Shown here: positions 7,844-15,713 of the stretch, one piece after another | Position numbering within the stretch: position 1 is the stretch's first letter | Layout of the letters: each line of letters begins with the position of its first letter | Assembly: GCA_028276145.1 (NCBI GenBank) | Contig: JAPYWX010000001.1 | Coordinates: forward strand, 1 to 38,988 | Direction of reading: 5' to 3' | DNA length: 38,988 nt | Origin: Spirochaetota bacterium | GTDB taxonomy: Bacteria; Spirochaetota; Brevinematia; DTOW01 | Translations under genes and position numbers: made by a program | Notes under the pieces: generated by a model | Databases searched by the model: none | What the model was told of the DNA's origin: nothing | Seen by the model: the letters and a program-made list of their open reading frames with translations, nothing else

Positions 7844-8755
7844 ATGGACCTAAAAAAGGGCATTCTTGAATGCGGCAAAATCAAAATACTCGAAAATGAA
7901 CTAATGAAAAACCACACTACCTTCAGAATAGGAGGACCTGCTAAATACTTTCTGGAAGTAGAAGATACCATCTCTCTAAAAAAACTTTTATCCTTCCTCA
8001 GCAAGGAAGGAATCAACTTCTTTTTACTAGGAGCAGGTTCAAACCTACTGGTATCGGACTACCCTATTGAAGATACTGTCATAATCAAACTTGGAAACAC
8101 CTTTAAGAAAATCAATATCAACGATACAGGAAATGAAAATGTAACTGTTGAAGTTGGAGCAGGATACACACTACCCTCCTTATCAAAGGAGATGTACAAT
8201 TACGAACTCAGGGGAGCTGAGTTCTGCGTTGCAATACCTGGCACATTAGGAGGCGGACTAATAATGAACGCAGGAGCACACGGAAGTGAACTCAAAGATA
8301 TCACCGAATATGTTTATTGCTTGACGGAAGATGGAGAAGAGGTATACTTATCAAATGAAGAGGCAAAATTTTCCTATAGGAATAGTGGCTTAAGAGATTT
8401 CATAGTAGTAGGGGCAAAGCTAAAGCTAAAGAAGGGTGATAAAAAGCTTATAAAGGCAAAAATGGAAGAAAACCTTATTTATAGGGCAAATACACAACCA
8501 AAAGGTTTTTCTGCTGGAAGCGTTTTTAAGAATCCTCCTGGAACAAAAGCTTGGAAACTCATTAGAGATGTAGGCTTAAGCGGATACAGGATAGGCGATG
8601 TAATGTTTTCTGAAAAGCACGCAAACTTCATAATAAACCTGGGAAATGGCAAAGCAAATGACGTTATGGAACTAATAAACCTGGCAAAAGAAAGGGTAAA
8701 AAAAGGGTTCAATGTAGAGTTAGAATTAGAAATAAAATTGTTAGGGAAGTTCTAA
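7844..8755 (+). CDS. murB: UDP-N-acetylenolpyruvoylglucosamine reductase MurB
   Basis: MurB is an FAD enzyme that reduces enolpyruvyl-UDP-GlcNAc to UDP-MurNAc with NADPH in peptidoglycan synthesis in the cytoplasm. The 303-residue size fits the short (type II) form. FAD-domain motifs are NHTTFRIGGPAKYF near the N-terminus and LLGAGSNLLVSD; then AIPGTLGGGLIMNAGAHGSE. The catalytic serine block is SAGSVFKNP, and SEKHANFIINLG carries the usual C-terminal Glu region. It lies 7 bp after the gldG-like gene and just before exbD, probably co-transcribed. Confidence 0.95.
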   Translation: MDLKKGILECGKIKILENELMKNHTTFRIGGPAKYFLEVEDTISLKKLLSFLSKEGINFFLLGAGSNLLVSDYPIEDTVIIKLGNTFKKININDTGNENVTVEVGAGYTLPSLSKEMYNYELRGAEFCVAIPGTLGGGLIMNAGAHGSELKDITEYVYCLTEDGEEVYLSNEEAKFSYRNSGLRDFIVVGAKLKLKKGDKKLIKAKMEENLIYRANTQPKGFSAGSVFKNPPGTKAWKLIRDVGLSGYRIGDVMFSEKHANFIINLGNGKANDVMELINLAKERVKKGFNVELELEIKLLGKF

Positions 8756-8794
8756 TTATTGAATTTCAATGGTCCTATAAGATATAATGAAAAC

Positions 8795-9202
8795 ATGAGA
8801 TTACTAAGCAGGTCAAAAAATCAGCTAAAAGTAGGAATAGACCCAACACCTTTAGTAGATGTAATGTTCCTAATAACTATATTCTTCATGCTCACATCAA
8901 GCATTATAAAAACTACATCGATAAACGTAAACTTACCAAAATCCCTAACATCAGACTCTCAACCAAGAACAAGCATAAACATAACTATAACAAAAGATGA
9001 AAAAATATACATAAACGAAAACTTAGTATCTCTCGAAGACATATCACCAATAGTGAAAAGGATAGCCGTAAAGGACCCCTCAGTACCAGTAATAATAAGA
9101 GGAGATAAAGACATAAGATACCAACTTTTAGTAGATGTAATGGATAGAGTGAGAATAGGAGGAGCTACAGAAATAAGCCTATTGGTTGAAACAAGAAGAT
9201 AA
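8795..9202 (+). CDS. ExbD/TolR-family biopolymer transport protein
   Basis: ExbD/TolR proteins pair with ExbB/TolQ in an inner-membrane proton channel that energises outer-membrane or periplasmic machines. With the ATG at 8795 the product has 135 residues: a short basic N-terminus, one membrane helix starting at about residue 17 (PTPLVDVMFLITIFFMLTSS) with the proton-carrying Asp at position 22, then a periplasmic domain ending in the VDVMDRVRIGGATEISL block. A TTG at 8759 with AGGGAAG upstream would add 12 residues; I prefer the ATG because it gives the normal N-terminus. No exbB partner is adjacent. The stop codon directly abuts that of rny on the other strand. Confidence 0.9.
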   Translation: MRLLSRSKNQLKVGIDPTPLVDVMFLITIFFMLTSSIIKTTSINVNLPKSLTSDSQPRTSINITITKDEKIYINENLVSLEDISPIVKRIAVKDPSVPVIIRGDKDIRYQLLVDVMDRVRIGGATEISLLVETRR

Positions 9203-10771
9203 CTACCTAACTGTTTCTACTATTCTTGTTTCTCTTATAAGTGTCACCTTTATCTGCCCGGGAAAGTTTATTTCCTCATCTATTTTCTTTGCTATCTCTC
9301 TTGCGATAATCTTAGCTTCTTCATCTGAAACCTTAACACTATCAACGAAAACTCTAAGTTCCCTACCTGCTTGTATAGCGTAAGCCTTCTCAACGTTTTC
9401 AAACGACAAAGCTATCTTCTCAAGGTTTTCTAACCTCTTTATGTAGTTCTCTAAATTTTCCTTTCTTGCTCCTGGTCTAGCAGCAGATATAGCATCTGCT
9501 ATCATCACCAAAGAAGCATCTATAAACATTGGCTCAACTTCTCCGTGATGCGCAGCTATAGCATTCACAATTCTATCAGGATATCCCCACTTCTTAGCAA
9601 GGTTTGCTCCAACTAGTGCATGTCCTCCCTCGGATACATCCAAAGCCACTTTACCTACATCATGCAAGAGCCCTGCCTTCTTAACATTAAGAATGGTATT
9701 ATAGTCAAGCCCTAATTCTTCAGCAATCCTCGCAGCAATAATAGCCGTCTCTATGGAATGAGCTAAAACATTCTGGGAATAACTGACCTTGAATTTCAAC
9801 CTACCTACGTATTTATACTCCTCATTGGACATAGGTTGTAAGCCTAAATCATTATAGGTCTCTTCACCAACTTTGTAAATCTCCTCTTCAAACTCATTCT
9901 TAACCTTTTCATAAACCTCTTCTATAGTGGCTGGATGAATTCTACCATCATCAACAAGTTTAATCAGTGCTCTCTTAGCAAGTTCCCTCCTTATAGGGTC
10001 AAAAGAAGACAAAACAACAACTCCTGGTGTATCGTCTATTATAAGATCTACACCCGTTATTGTCTCAAAAGCTCTTATATTTCTCCCCTCTCTTCCTATT
10101 ATCCTACCTTTCATCGCATCATTAGGCAATTGAACCGAAGAAATTACAGTTTCGTTGACAACGTCAAGAGCTATCCTTTGGATAGCATCAACTATTATTT
10201 TTCTCGCTTTCTCAACAGCCTTCTGATTATATTCTTCTTCTATCTTCTTAACAAGATTCAAAGCCGAAATTTCTGTTTCTTTCTTTATACTCTCTACAAG
10301 AAGGTTTCTAGCATCCTCCTTTGTCATACCAGCAATTTTTTCAAGCTCCTGCATCAATCTCTCTCTTTCTTCCTCCAACTTCCTCTGCAAATCATTAAGT
10401 TCCCTTTCCTTTATCGCAAGTTCTCTTTCCTTTCTCTGAAGATAAGATTCTTTCCTTTCTATATTTTCTTCTCTAGATAGAAGCTTCCTTTCGAAAGCTT
10501 GTAAGTCCCTTCTTATGTTTCTTAGATCTTTTTCTATCTCCTCTCTATATCTATTTGCTTCTTCTTTGGACTCCAAAATAGCTTTACTTTTGAGTTCTTC
10601 CGCTTCTCTTTTAGCAAGTTCTAATACCCTTTTACTTTCCTCTTGAGCCTCATCCACTATTTTCTTGGCCTTTAATCTCATCTTCTGAAAACTCAAGAAT
10701 CCTACAACAAGAATAACTACATAGGTCAAGACAGAAAGCAGAATAACCACACCTGCTATAGCTGTATTCAT
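9203..10771 (-). CDS. rny: Ribonuclease Y
   Basis: RNase Y is a membrane-anchored endoribonuclease that starts mRNA decay. The 522-residue protein has an N-terminal membrane helix (about 4-27), a long charged coiled coil (about 35-200), a KH RNA-binding domain (GRIIGREGRNIRAFE) and an HD nuclease domain (LLHDVGKVAL, later AIAAHHGEVEP), in the usual order and size. The start at 10771 has AAGGAGAG just upstream; the longer open frame to 10918 only extends into the preceding gene. It is the third gene of a unit with a HAMP-domain protein and a DUF1015 protein. Confidence 0.96.
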   Translation of the reverse strand: MNTAIAGVVILLSVLTYVVILVVGFLSFQKMRLKAKKIVDEAQEESKRVLELAKREAEELKSKAILESKEEANRYREEIEKDLRNIRRDLQAFERKLLSREENIERKESYLQRKERELAIKERELNDLQRKLEEERERLMQELEKIAGMTKEDARNLLVESIKKETEISALNLVKKIEEEYNQKAVEKARKIIVDAIQRIALDVVNETVISSVQLPNDAMKGRIIGREGRNIRAFETITGVDLIIDDTPGVVVLSSFDPIRRELAKRALIKLVDDGRIHPATIEEVYEKVKNEFEEEIYKVGEETYNDLGLQPMSNEEYKYVGRLKFKVSYSQNVLAHSIETAIIAARIAEELGLDYNTILNVKKAGLLHDVGKVALDVSEGGHALVGANLAKKWGYPDRIVNAIAAHHGEVEPMFIDASLVMIADAISAARPGARKENLENYIKRLENLEKIALSFENVEKAYAIQAGRELRVFVDSVKVSDEEAKIIAREIAKKIDEEINFPGQIKVTLIRETRIVETVR

Positions 10772-10823
10772 AAAACTCTCCTTATTTAGTTGAAATATAT
10801 TTAGAGCAACCCCTAAGGAATGG

Positions 10824-12137
10824 TTATTGTTCGTTAAACAAGTATATTGTAAGTCCGCTTTCAATTTTCGGGAAAAAATCAGTAGACTTCTGAGGCATAA
10901 CGAGATTCTTTTCAGCAACTCTTATAACTTCTTCTATTGAAGTTGGATTTAGTATAAAAGCTAAATCTCTTATACCTTTCTTTACGGTACTTATAGCATC
11001 CTTTTCATACCTAGTATAATCAACATACGCTCTAGAAGTAACTTTCTCTTCACTAAGCCCCAATATTCTCTTTAAAACTAATTCTGTCAATATCGAAACA
11101 TCCAAGGAAGCAACTTCTTGACCAACTACATTTGAGATTTCCTTTATTATCTCACCTTTCAGCTCTTCCTTAAGGGTTATAAGATAAATCTTTGAAGGAT
11201 CATACATTGAATACACACCGAAACAAACCATTCCTTTTTCCTTCCTATCTCTCATTACTGTGATTAGCCTAGATATAGCAACTTCTGACATCTCATCTGA
11301 ATAAGATATCGCTGCTATTTTAAAGTACTGAGCTAACTTCTTTATAAACTCTTCCTGTAAGAAAGACTCAACCTTCACAAGCCTCTGAGTTGGTAATATT
11401 ATGAGATCCTTTGAGTACATATTGAAAAACGCAGCAAGGACATAAGAGTAAGGCTTATTCTCATCGATTCCCTTCTCCTTAGCATACAAGAGTGCCGTCT
11501 CATACCTGTGATGCCCATCAGCTATATAGATGTTAGAGTTCGATAATTTATTAACAATGAATTCTTCTAGCTTTTTATCAGGCACCTTCCAAAGAGTGTG
11601 CCTAACCCCTAGTTCATCAACTACACTCCTAGCAGTATAATCAAACTCCATGTCATAAATCTTATTGTTGATTTCAGATTCTTTGTCAGCATAGAGGAAG
11701 AAAAGAGGCTCCAAGTGTCCATTCACAGCTTCCATCAATTTCCTTCTATCCTCTTTAGGTCCCCCGAAGGTTTTTTCGTGTCTAAACACACCATTCCCGT
11801 AATCTTCTACCATCATTATAGCAATTATTCCCCTTCTTTTATAGTTCTTACCTCTAAATGAAAACTTCTGCTCATATATAAAAATTCCTTCCTCTTTGTC
11901 AGTAAAAAGAACATCTTTAAGTAACCAACTCAATAATTTCTTCTGAGCATTTTCGTACTTCCTATCCCCCTCACCTTCCGGTAAAGTTAAGTGAACTATA
12001 TTATATGGACTTTTAGCAGCAAAAACCTCTCTTTGCTCAGGTGATATTATATCATAAGGTGGCGCAACCACCAAGTTTAAATCTCCTACAACATCTTTAT
12101 TGTACAAAGTTGCTTTGAAAGGTTTTATTTTGGGCAT
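10824..12137 (-). CDS. DUF1015 family protein
   Basis: The 437-residue protein matches the widespread DUF1015 family: PFKATLYN and VVAPPYDIISPEQRE at the N-terminus, FRHEKTFGGPKEDR in the middle, and the family signature IYIADGHHRYETALLYAKE near residue 210. Its function is not established; a role in serine or nucleotide metabolism has been guessed for relatives, and I do not endorse one. It has no signal peptide or membrane helix. An AGGTGA ribosome site precedes the ATG, and the gene starts 8 bp after the HAMP-domain gene, with rny 52 bp downstream, so the three are probably one transcript. Confidence 0.9.
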   Translation of the reverse strand: MPKIKPFKATLYNKDVVGDLNLVVAPPYDIISPEQREVFAAKSPYNIVHLTLPEGEGDRKYENAQKKLLSWLLKDVLFTDKEEGIFIYEQKFSFRGKNYKRRGIIAIMMVEDYGNGVFRHEKTFGGPKEDRRKLMEAVNGHLEPLFFLYADKESEINNKIYDMEFDYTARSVVDELGVRHTLWKVPDKKLEEFIVNKLSNSNIYIADGHHRYETALLYAKEKGIDENKPYSYVLAAFFNMYSKDLIILPTQRLVKVESFLQEEFIKKLAQYFKIAAISYSDEMSEVAISRLITVMRDRKEKGMVCFGVYSMYDPSKIYLITLKEELKGEIIKEISNVVGQEVASLDVSILTELVLKRILGLSEEKVTSRAYVDYTRYEKDAISTVKKGIRDLAFILNPTSIEEVIRVAEKNLVMPQKSTDFFPKIESGLTIYLFNEQ

Positions 12138-12145
12138 TTTTTCAC

Positions 12146-13210
12146 CTATCTGATGTTATATCTTTCTGCAATAGATTTTAAAGTATTATTTATTTCTTTA
12201 GCAATGTCCAATAGGAAGTCACTCTTCCTTAACCTAATTTCATGAGTTATTGGTAGTTTGCCTTCAGCTATTTCCCTTAGTTCCTTCTTTATCCTGTGCA
12301 CAGGTCCAGCAATGCTATGAGAGAAGAACAAACCAAATATTGTTATAAGAAGAATCTGCAAGATACTCAAAGCAACAATTGGCTTCCAGTAGAGGTCCAA
12401 AAGATTATAAGCCTTCTTCTCATAAGTCCTTGTTTCATATACCAAAACATCCGAATAAGAATTAACACTATCAAGTATTGACTGTATCTTGGCTAATGAC
12501 CTATTAAGTGAATCCAAAGTTTCAGTTTCAATACCTGATTTAGGATCATTAATAAGATTCCTCAACTCATCAACAAATCCAGGTTTAGCCTTTAGAAAAT
12601 CATAAGTAGAAGTTACCAAATTTGCATATAAATTTAATCTTTCCTTAAAGGAATTGAACTTATCTTGGTACCTGGTTCCCTTGAAAACTTCCTCCAAAGT
12701 AGCAAGAGATACATTCATGTCTTCAAAAGAACACTCTTGAACTGCTCTTCTCAAACTAAGAACAGCTTTGTTGACTTTGTTAACCGTTTCCTCACCTTTA
12801 CCATTGGCCAACTCATAAGCTAAAGACACAATACCACCGCTAAAAGAAGAATTAAGATCCTTACTAAGAAGTTCCTTCTTTATCTCACTCGCTTTAACAA
12901 CATTGCTATCAAACTTTTTTATCATTGCTGAATATTCATCAACCTTTGAAATAATCTTTGAATCCGCTTTTGATTTACTCAAAACTTTCTTCATGCTATC
13001 GAGAATAAAACCTATATCAGTGGTTTTATAAAAATCTTTTGTTATCTCCTCAAATAAAACACCTTTTGAAAACTTCTGACTATCTATATACACAAAAAAA
13101 CCAAATGATATGACAGCACTAATCAATATTAGTACAACAAACCTCAAAATGAATTTCGTTTGGAAAGGTTTATCTACGAAGTATCTAAATCTTTTCTTTT
13201 TCCCAGGCAT
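12146..13210 (-). CDS. Membrane sensor-like protein with a HAMP domain and no output domain
   Basis: The 354-residue protein has a basic N-terminus (KKKRFRYFVDKPFQTKF), a membrane helix at about 22-43, a helical extracytoplasmic region of some 225 residues, a second helix at about 273-297 and a C-terminal HAMP domain (HSIAGPVHRIKKELREIAEG). This is the layout of chemoreceptors and sensor kinases, but the protein stops right after HAMP, without a signalling, kinase or cyclase domain. It would have to act by binding another protein. The clear AAGGAGGG ribosome site and good promoter show it is the first gene of its unit, ahead of the DUF1015 gene and rny. Confidence 0.82.
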   Translation of the reverse strand: MPGKKKRFRYFVDKPFQTKFILRFVVLILISAVISFGFFVYIDSQKFSKGVLFEEITKDFYKTTDIGFILDSMKKVLSKSKADSKIISKVDEYSAMIKKFDSNVVKASEIKKELLSKDLNSSFSGGIVSLAYELANGKGEETVNKVNKAVLSLRRAVQECSFEDMNVSLATLEEVFKGTRYQDKFNSFKERLNLYANLVTSTYDFLKAKPGFVDELRNLINDPKSGIETETLDSLNRSLAKIQSILDSVNSYSDVLVYETRTYEKKAYNLLDLYWKPIVALSILQILLITIFGLFFSHSIAGPVHRIKKELREIAEGKLPITHEIRLRKSDFLLDIAKEINNTLKSIAERYNIR

Positions 13211-13234
13211 AAACTCACCCTCCTTCTCAAGGTT

Positions 13235-13263
13235 ATTCTAAAACAGACTCCCCTTGTAGTCAA
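13235..13263 (-). promoter_or_regulatory. Promoter of the HAMP-DUF1015-rny unit
   Basis: TTGACT (13258-13263), a 17-bp spacer and TAGAAT (13235-13240) give a near-consensus promoter. Transcription would start near 13228, before AAGGAGGG at about 13217-13224. Confidence 0.7.
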
Positions 13264-13292
13264 GAAAATTTTCGTTAAAATGCTCTTGATTA

Positions 13293-14051
13293 CTAAAGCA
13301 CCAACTCAGATAACCTAAAGTTAGGTCCATCCTTACACACCAACTTGTACCCTTCTAAAGTTTTGGTGCTACATCCGTAGCATACACCTATACCACATCC
13401 CATCACTGTCTCCAAAGATACAAGAACTTTTTCCTCAGATAATCTAAGCTCTTTCATAGCTTTATACATAGGTAGAGGTCCACATGCATAAACAAACTCT
13501 CCCCCATACTTCTCTCTAAAGACATCTGTAATAAATCCCTTATAGCCTACTCCACCATCCTCAGAAGATATAAAAACCTCATCAAAGAAGTGTAGGTAAT
13601 CATCAAAAAACTCATCTTTGCTCTTTATACCCCAAAAAAGCCTTGATTTCTTATTCATATTCTTCAGTAACATCGCCAGAGAAACCATATTAGCGATACC
13701 AACACCACCAGCCACCATCGAAACACTCTCACCACCTGTGATATCAAAATCAAATATAGAATTCCCTAAAGGTCCTATTATACTCAAACTTTTCCCCTCA
13801 GTAACCTCAGATAACTCCTTAGAACCTCTACCAACCACCTTAACCAATATGGAGAACTTACCATTGTCTTTAAAAAGGAGGGTGTACGGTCTTCTAAAGA
13901 AGACTCTATTTAGTTTTATATTAACAAACTGCCCAACCTTTATAGCTTTTGCTATTCTTTTAGAAGAAAAAGTTATTTCGTGATACTTCCCCACCCTTCT
14001 ATTGGATAATACTTCACACTCTTCTTCAAAAACGCTATCATAAGAAACCAT
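13293..14051 (-). CDS. pyrK: Dihydroorotate dehydrogenase electron transfer subunit PyrK
   Basis: PyrK carries FAD and a [2Fe-2S] cluster and passes electrons from dihydroorotate dehydrogenase PyrD to NAD in pyrimidine synthesis. The 252-residue protein has the FAD-site block RRPYTLL, GPLGNSIF, the nucleotide-binding AGGVGIANM, and the cluster cysteines at about 219, 224, 227 and 239 (MGCGIGVCYGC, then LVCKDGP). The ATG at 14051 is preceded not by a ribosome site but by TATAAT seven bases upstream, suggesting a leaderless mRNA; a TTG two codons earlier is less likely. pyrD is not in the window, so the subunit gene stands apart from its partner. Confidence 0.9.
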   Translation of the reverse strand: MVSYDSVFEEECEVLSNRRVGKYHEITFSSKRIAKAIKVGQFVNIKLNRVFFRRPYTLLFKDNGKFSILVKVVGRGSKELSEVTEGKSLSIIGPLGNSIFDFDITGGESVSMVAGGVGIANMVSLAMLLKNMNKKSRLFWGIKSKDEFFDDYLHFFDEVFISSEDGGVGYKGFITDVFREKYGGEFVYACGPLPMYKAMKELRLSEEKVLVSLETVMGCGIGVCYGCSTKTLEGYKLVCKDGPNFRLSELVL

Positions 14052-14058
14052 ATACAAA

Positions 14059-14087
14059 ATTATATTTTAACGCTCAAGTCACTTGAA
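14059..14087 (-). promoter_or_regulatory. Candidate leaderless promoter of pyrK
   Basis: A perfect -10 TATAAT (14059-14064) lies seven bases before the pyrK ATG. The -35 at 14082-14087 (TTCAAG, 17-bp spacer) is weak. Transcription would begin at or next to the start codon. Confidence 0.55.
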
Positions 14088-14116
14088 AAATACCTAATGT
14101 AAGCACTAACTTTAGA

Positions 14117-14136
14117 GGGAGGCTACCGCCTCCCTT
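14117..14136. other. GC-rich hairpin between divergent pyrK and cysS
   Basis: A perfect 8-bp stem AGGGAGGC/GCCTCCCT with the loop TACC. It stands upstream of both flanking genes, where neither needs a terminator, and has no T-run on either side. It might end a small unannotated transcript or be a protein site. The rest of the 14052-14257 gap shows no reading frame I can support. Confidence 0.55.
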
Positions 14137-14229
14137 GAAATCTTTACTAAATTTTAATAGCTGTCATGCACTTAAAGCAGATAAAAGATGAATGGCAAAT
14201 TCTAATATTGTTGTTTACTTTGTAAAAAT

Positions 14230-14246
14230 AGGCTAAGCCTGTTTTT
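14230..14246 (+). terminator. Possible weak terminator before cysS
   Basis: AGGC/GCCT with the loop TAA, followed on the plus strand by GTTTTTC. If real it would end a plus-strand transcript from the pyrK-cysS gap, but the stem has only four base pairs. Confidence 0.25.
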
Positions 14247-14257
14247 CAAAAATCTTC

Positions 14258-14287
14258 TTGAAAAAATTTTCACAGCAACTTGATAAT
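14258..14287 (+). promoter_or_regulatory. Promoter of cysS (very short leader)
   Basis: TTGAAA (14258-14263), an 18-bp spacer and GATAAT (14282-14287), each one base from consensus. The ATG is nine bases after the -10 box, so the leader would be about three nucleotides and there is no room for a ribosome site. Confidence 0.65.
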
Positions 14288-14296
14288 TTTTTACTT

Positions 14297-15700
14297 ATGA
14301 GGATATATAATACACTTTCAAGACAGGTAGAAGAATTTATTCCTTTGGAAGGAAACAAAGTAAGAATGTACTTCTGTGGACCTACAGTTTATGACTTTGC
14401 CCATATAGGCAACTTTAGAACTTTTGTAATGTCAGATATACTTCATAGATATCTGAAGTTCAGAGGATACGATGTTACATTTGTCATGAATCTTACAGAT
14501 GTAGACGATAAAACCATAAGAGGTGCAATGAAAGAAGGAATTTCCCTAAAAGAATACACAGACAGGTACGCAAAAGCCTTCTTTGAAGACTTAGAAACAA
14601 TGAGAATAGAAAAAGCTACTTACTACCCCAGAGCAACGGAAACAATAAATGACATAGTTGAGTTCATAAAAGTTTTAATGTCAAAAGGACATGCATATAA
14701 GACTGAAGACGGAGTATATTTTGATATCTCATCATTCAAAGAATATGGGAAACTGTCAAAGTTAGATAAATCAAACATAAAGCCCGGCGCAAGCGGTAGA
14801 GTCAGAGTTGACGAATACTCAAAAGAGGATATTGTTGACTTTGCACTTTGGAAAGCTTGGAAAGAAGAAGATGGAAACGTATATTGGGAAACGGAAATAG
14901 GCAAAGGAAGGCCAGGATGGCACATTGAATGTTCCGTCATGAGTACTAAATATTTAGGAGATACCTTAGATATTCACGGTGGTGGAGTAGACTTAATATT
15001 CCCTCACCACGAAAACGAAATTGCTCAATCCGAATGTAAAACTGGAAAACAGTTTGTAAGATATTGGTTCCACGTAGAACATCTAATGATAAACGGAAGG
15101 AAAATGTCAAAATCCGAAGGTAATTTCTTTACCTTAAGGGACCTAGTAGCTAAAGGCTACAGCCCAAAAGCTATAAGATTAGTCCTAATATCAACTCACT
15201 ATAGAAAACCCTTAGACTTTACAGAAGAAAAAGTGAAACAAGCGGAAAGTACTGTAAAGAATTTAGAGTTATTCATAGCAAAAATGAAAAAAGTCCTATC
15301 AAAAAACAATGAAATACCACCTACAAAACTAGACATCATAGAAAATGCTAAAAATAAGTTCGTAGAATCAATGGATGATGACCTAAATGTACCTGAAGCA
15401 CTAGGTATTGTATTCTCTCTTATTTCAGAATTTGAAAATACAAATATTACAGCCATCTCCTCAAAGGAAGCTGAAGAAATACTAAGGTTTCTTGCAGATG
15501 TAAAAAGAGTTCTAGATTTCTTTGACATGGATATAGACGAAGTACCTCAAGAAGCTCTTAGAATGCTAGAAGAAAGAGAGAATTTAAGGAAAAACAGAGA
15601 GTTCTCCAAAGCAGATGAAATAAGAAACAGACTCACAGAAATGGGATACGAAGTTATAGACACAAAGATAGGCAGCATAGTTGTGAAGTTCAAAAAATGA
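14297..15700 (+). CDS. cysS: Cysteine-tRNA ligase
   Basis: This class I aminoacyl-tRNA synthetase charges tRNA-Cys. The 467-residue size is normal. The zinc cysteine is Cys27 (MYFCGPTVYD), the HIGH-type signature is HIGN at 36-39, WHIECS and HGGGVDLIFPHHENE follow, and KMSKS is at 269-273. The anticodon-binding helical region fills the C-terminus. I start at the ATG at 14297; a TTG at 14258 would give 13 extra residues, but that TTG forms part of the -35 box. The gene is alone on its strand and faces thrB tail to tail with a 13-bp gap and no terminator. Confidence 0.96.
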   Translation: MRIYNTLSRQVEEFIPLEGNKVRMYFCGPTVYDFAHIGNFRTFVMSDILHRYLKFRGYDVTFVMNLTDVDDKTIRGAMKEGISLKEYTDRYAKAFFEDLETMRIEKATYYPRATETINDIVEFIKVLMSKGHAYKTEDGVYFDISSFKEYGKLSKLDKSNIKPGASGRVRVDEYSKEDIVDFALWKAWKEEDGNVYWETEIGKGRPGWHIECSVMSTKYLGDTLDIHGGGVDLIFPHHENEIAQSECKTGKQFVRYWFHVEHLMINGRKMSKSEGNFFTLRDLVAKGYSPKAIRLVLISTHYRKPLDFTEEKVKQAESTVKNLELFIAKMKKVLSKNNEIPPTKLDIIENAKNKFVESMDDDLNVPEALGIVFSLISEFENTNITAISSKEAEEILRFLADVKRVLDFFDMDIDEVPQEALRMLEERENLRKNREFSKADEIRNRLTEMGYEVIDTKIGSIVVKFKK

Positions 15701-15713
15701 ATTAAAAAGTAGA

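Noticed and set aside
9935..10480. 181-codon plus-strand frame opposite rny
   Set aside because: It is a shadow of the rny coiled-coil codons, rich in Ser, Phe and Leu without any family feature.
10772..10918. 49-codon upstream extension of rny
   Set aside because: It overlaps the end of the DUF1015 gene; the ATG at 10771 has its own ribosome site and gives the normal RNase Y N-terminus.
14052..14296. T-box or other riboswitch leader for cysS
   Set aside because: The predicted promoter leaves a leader of about three bases, and no T-box sequence is seen.
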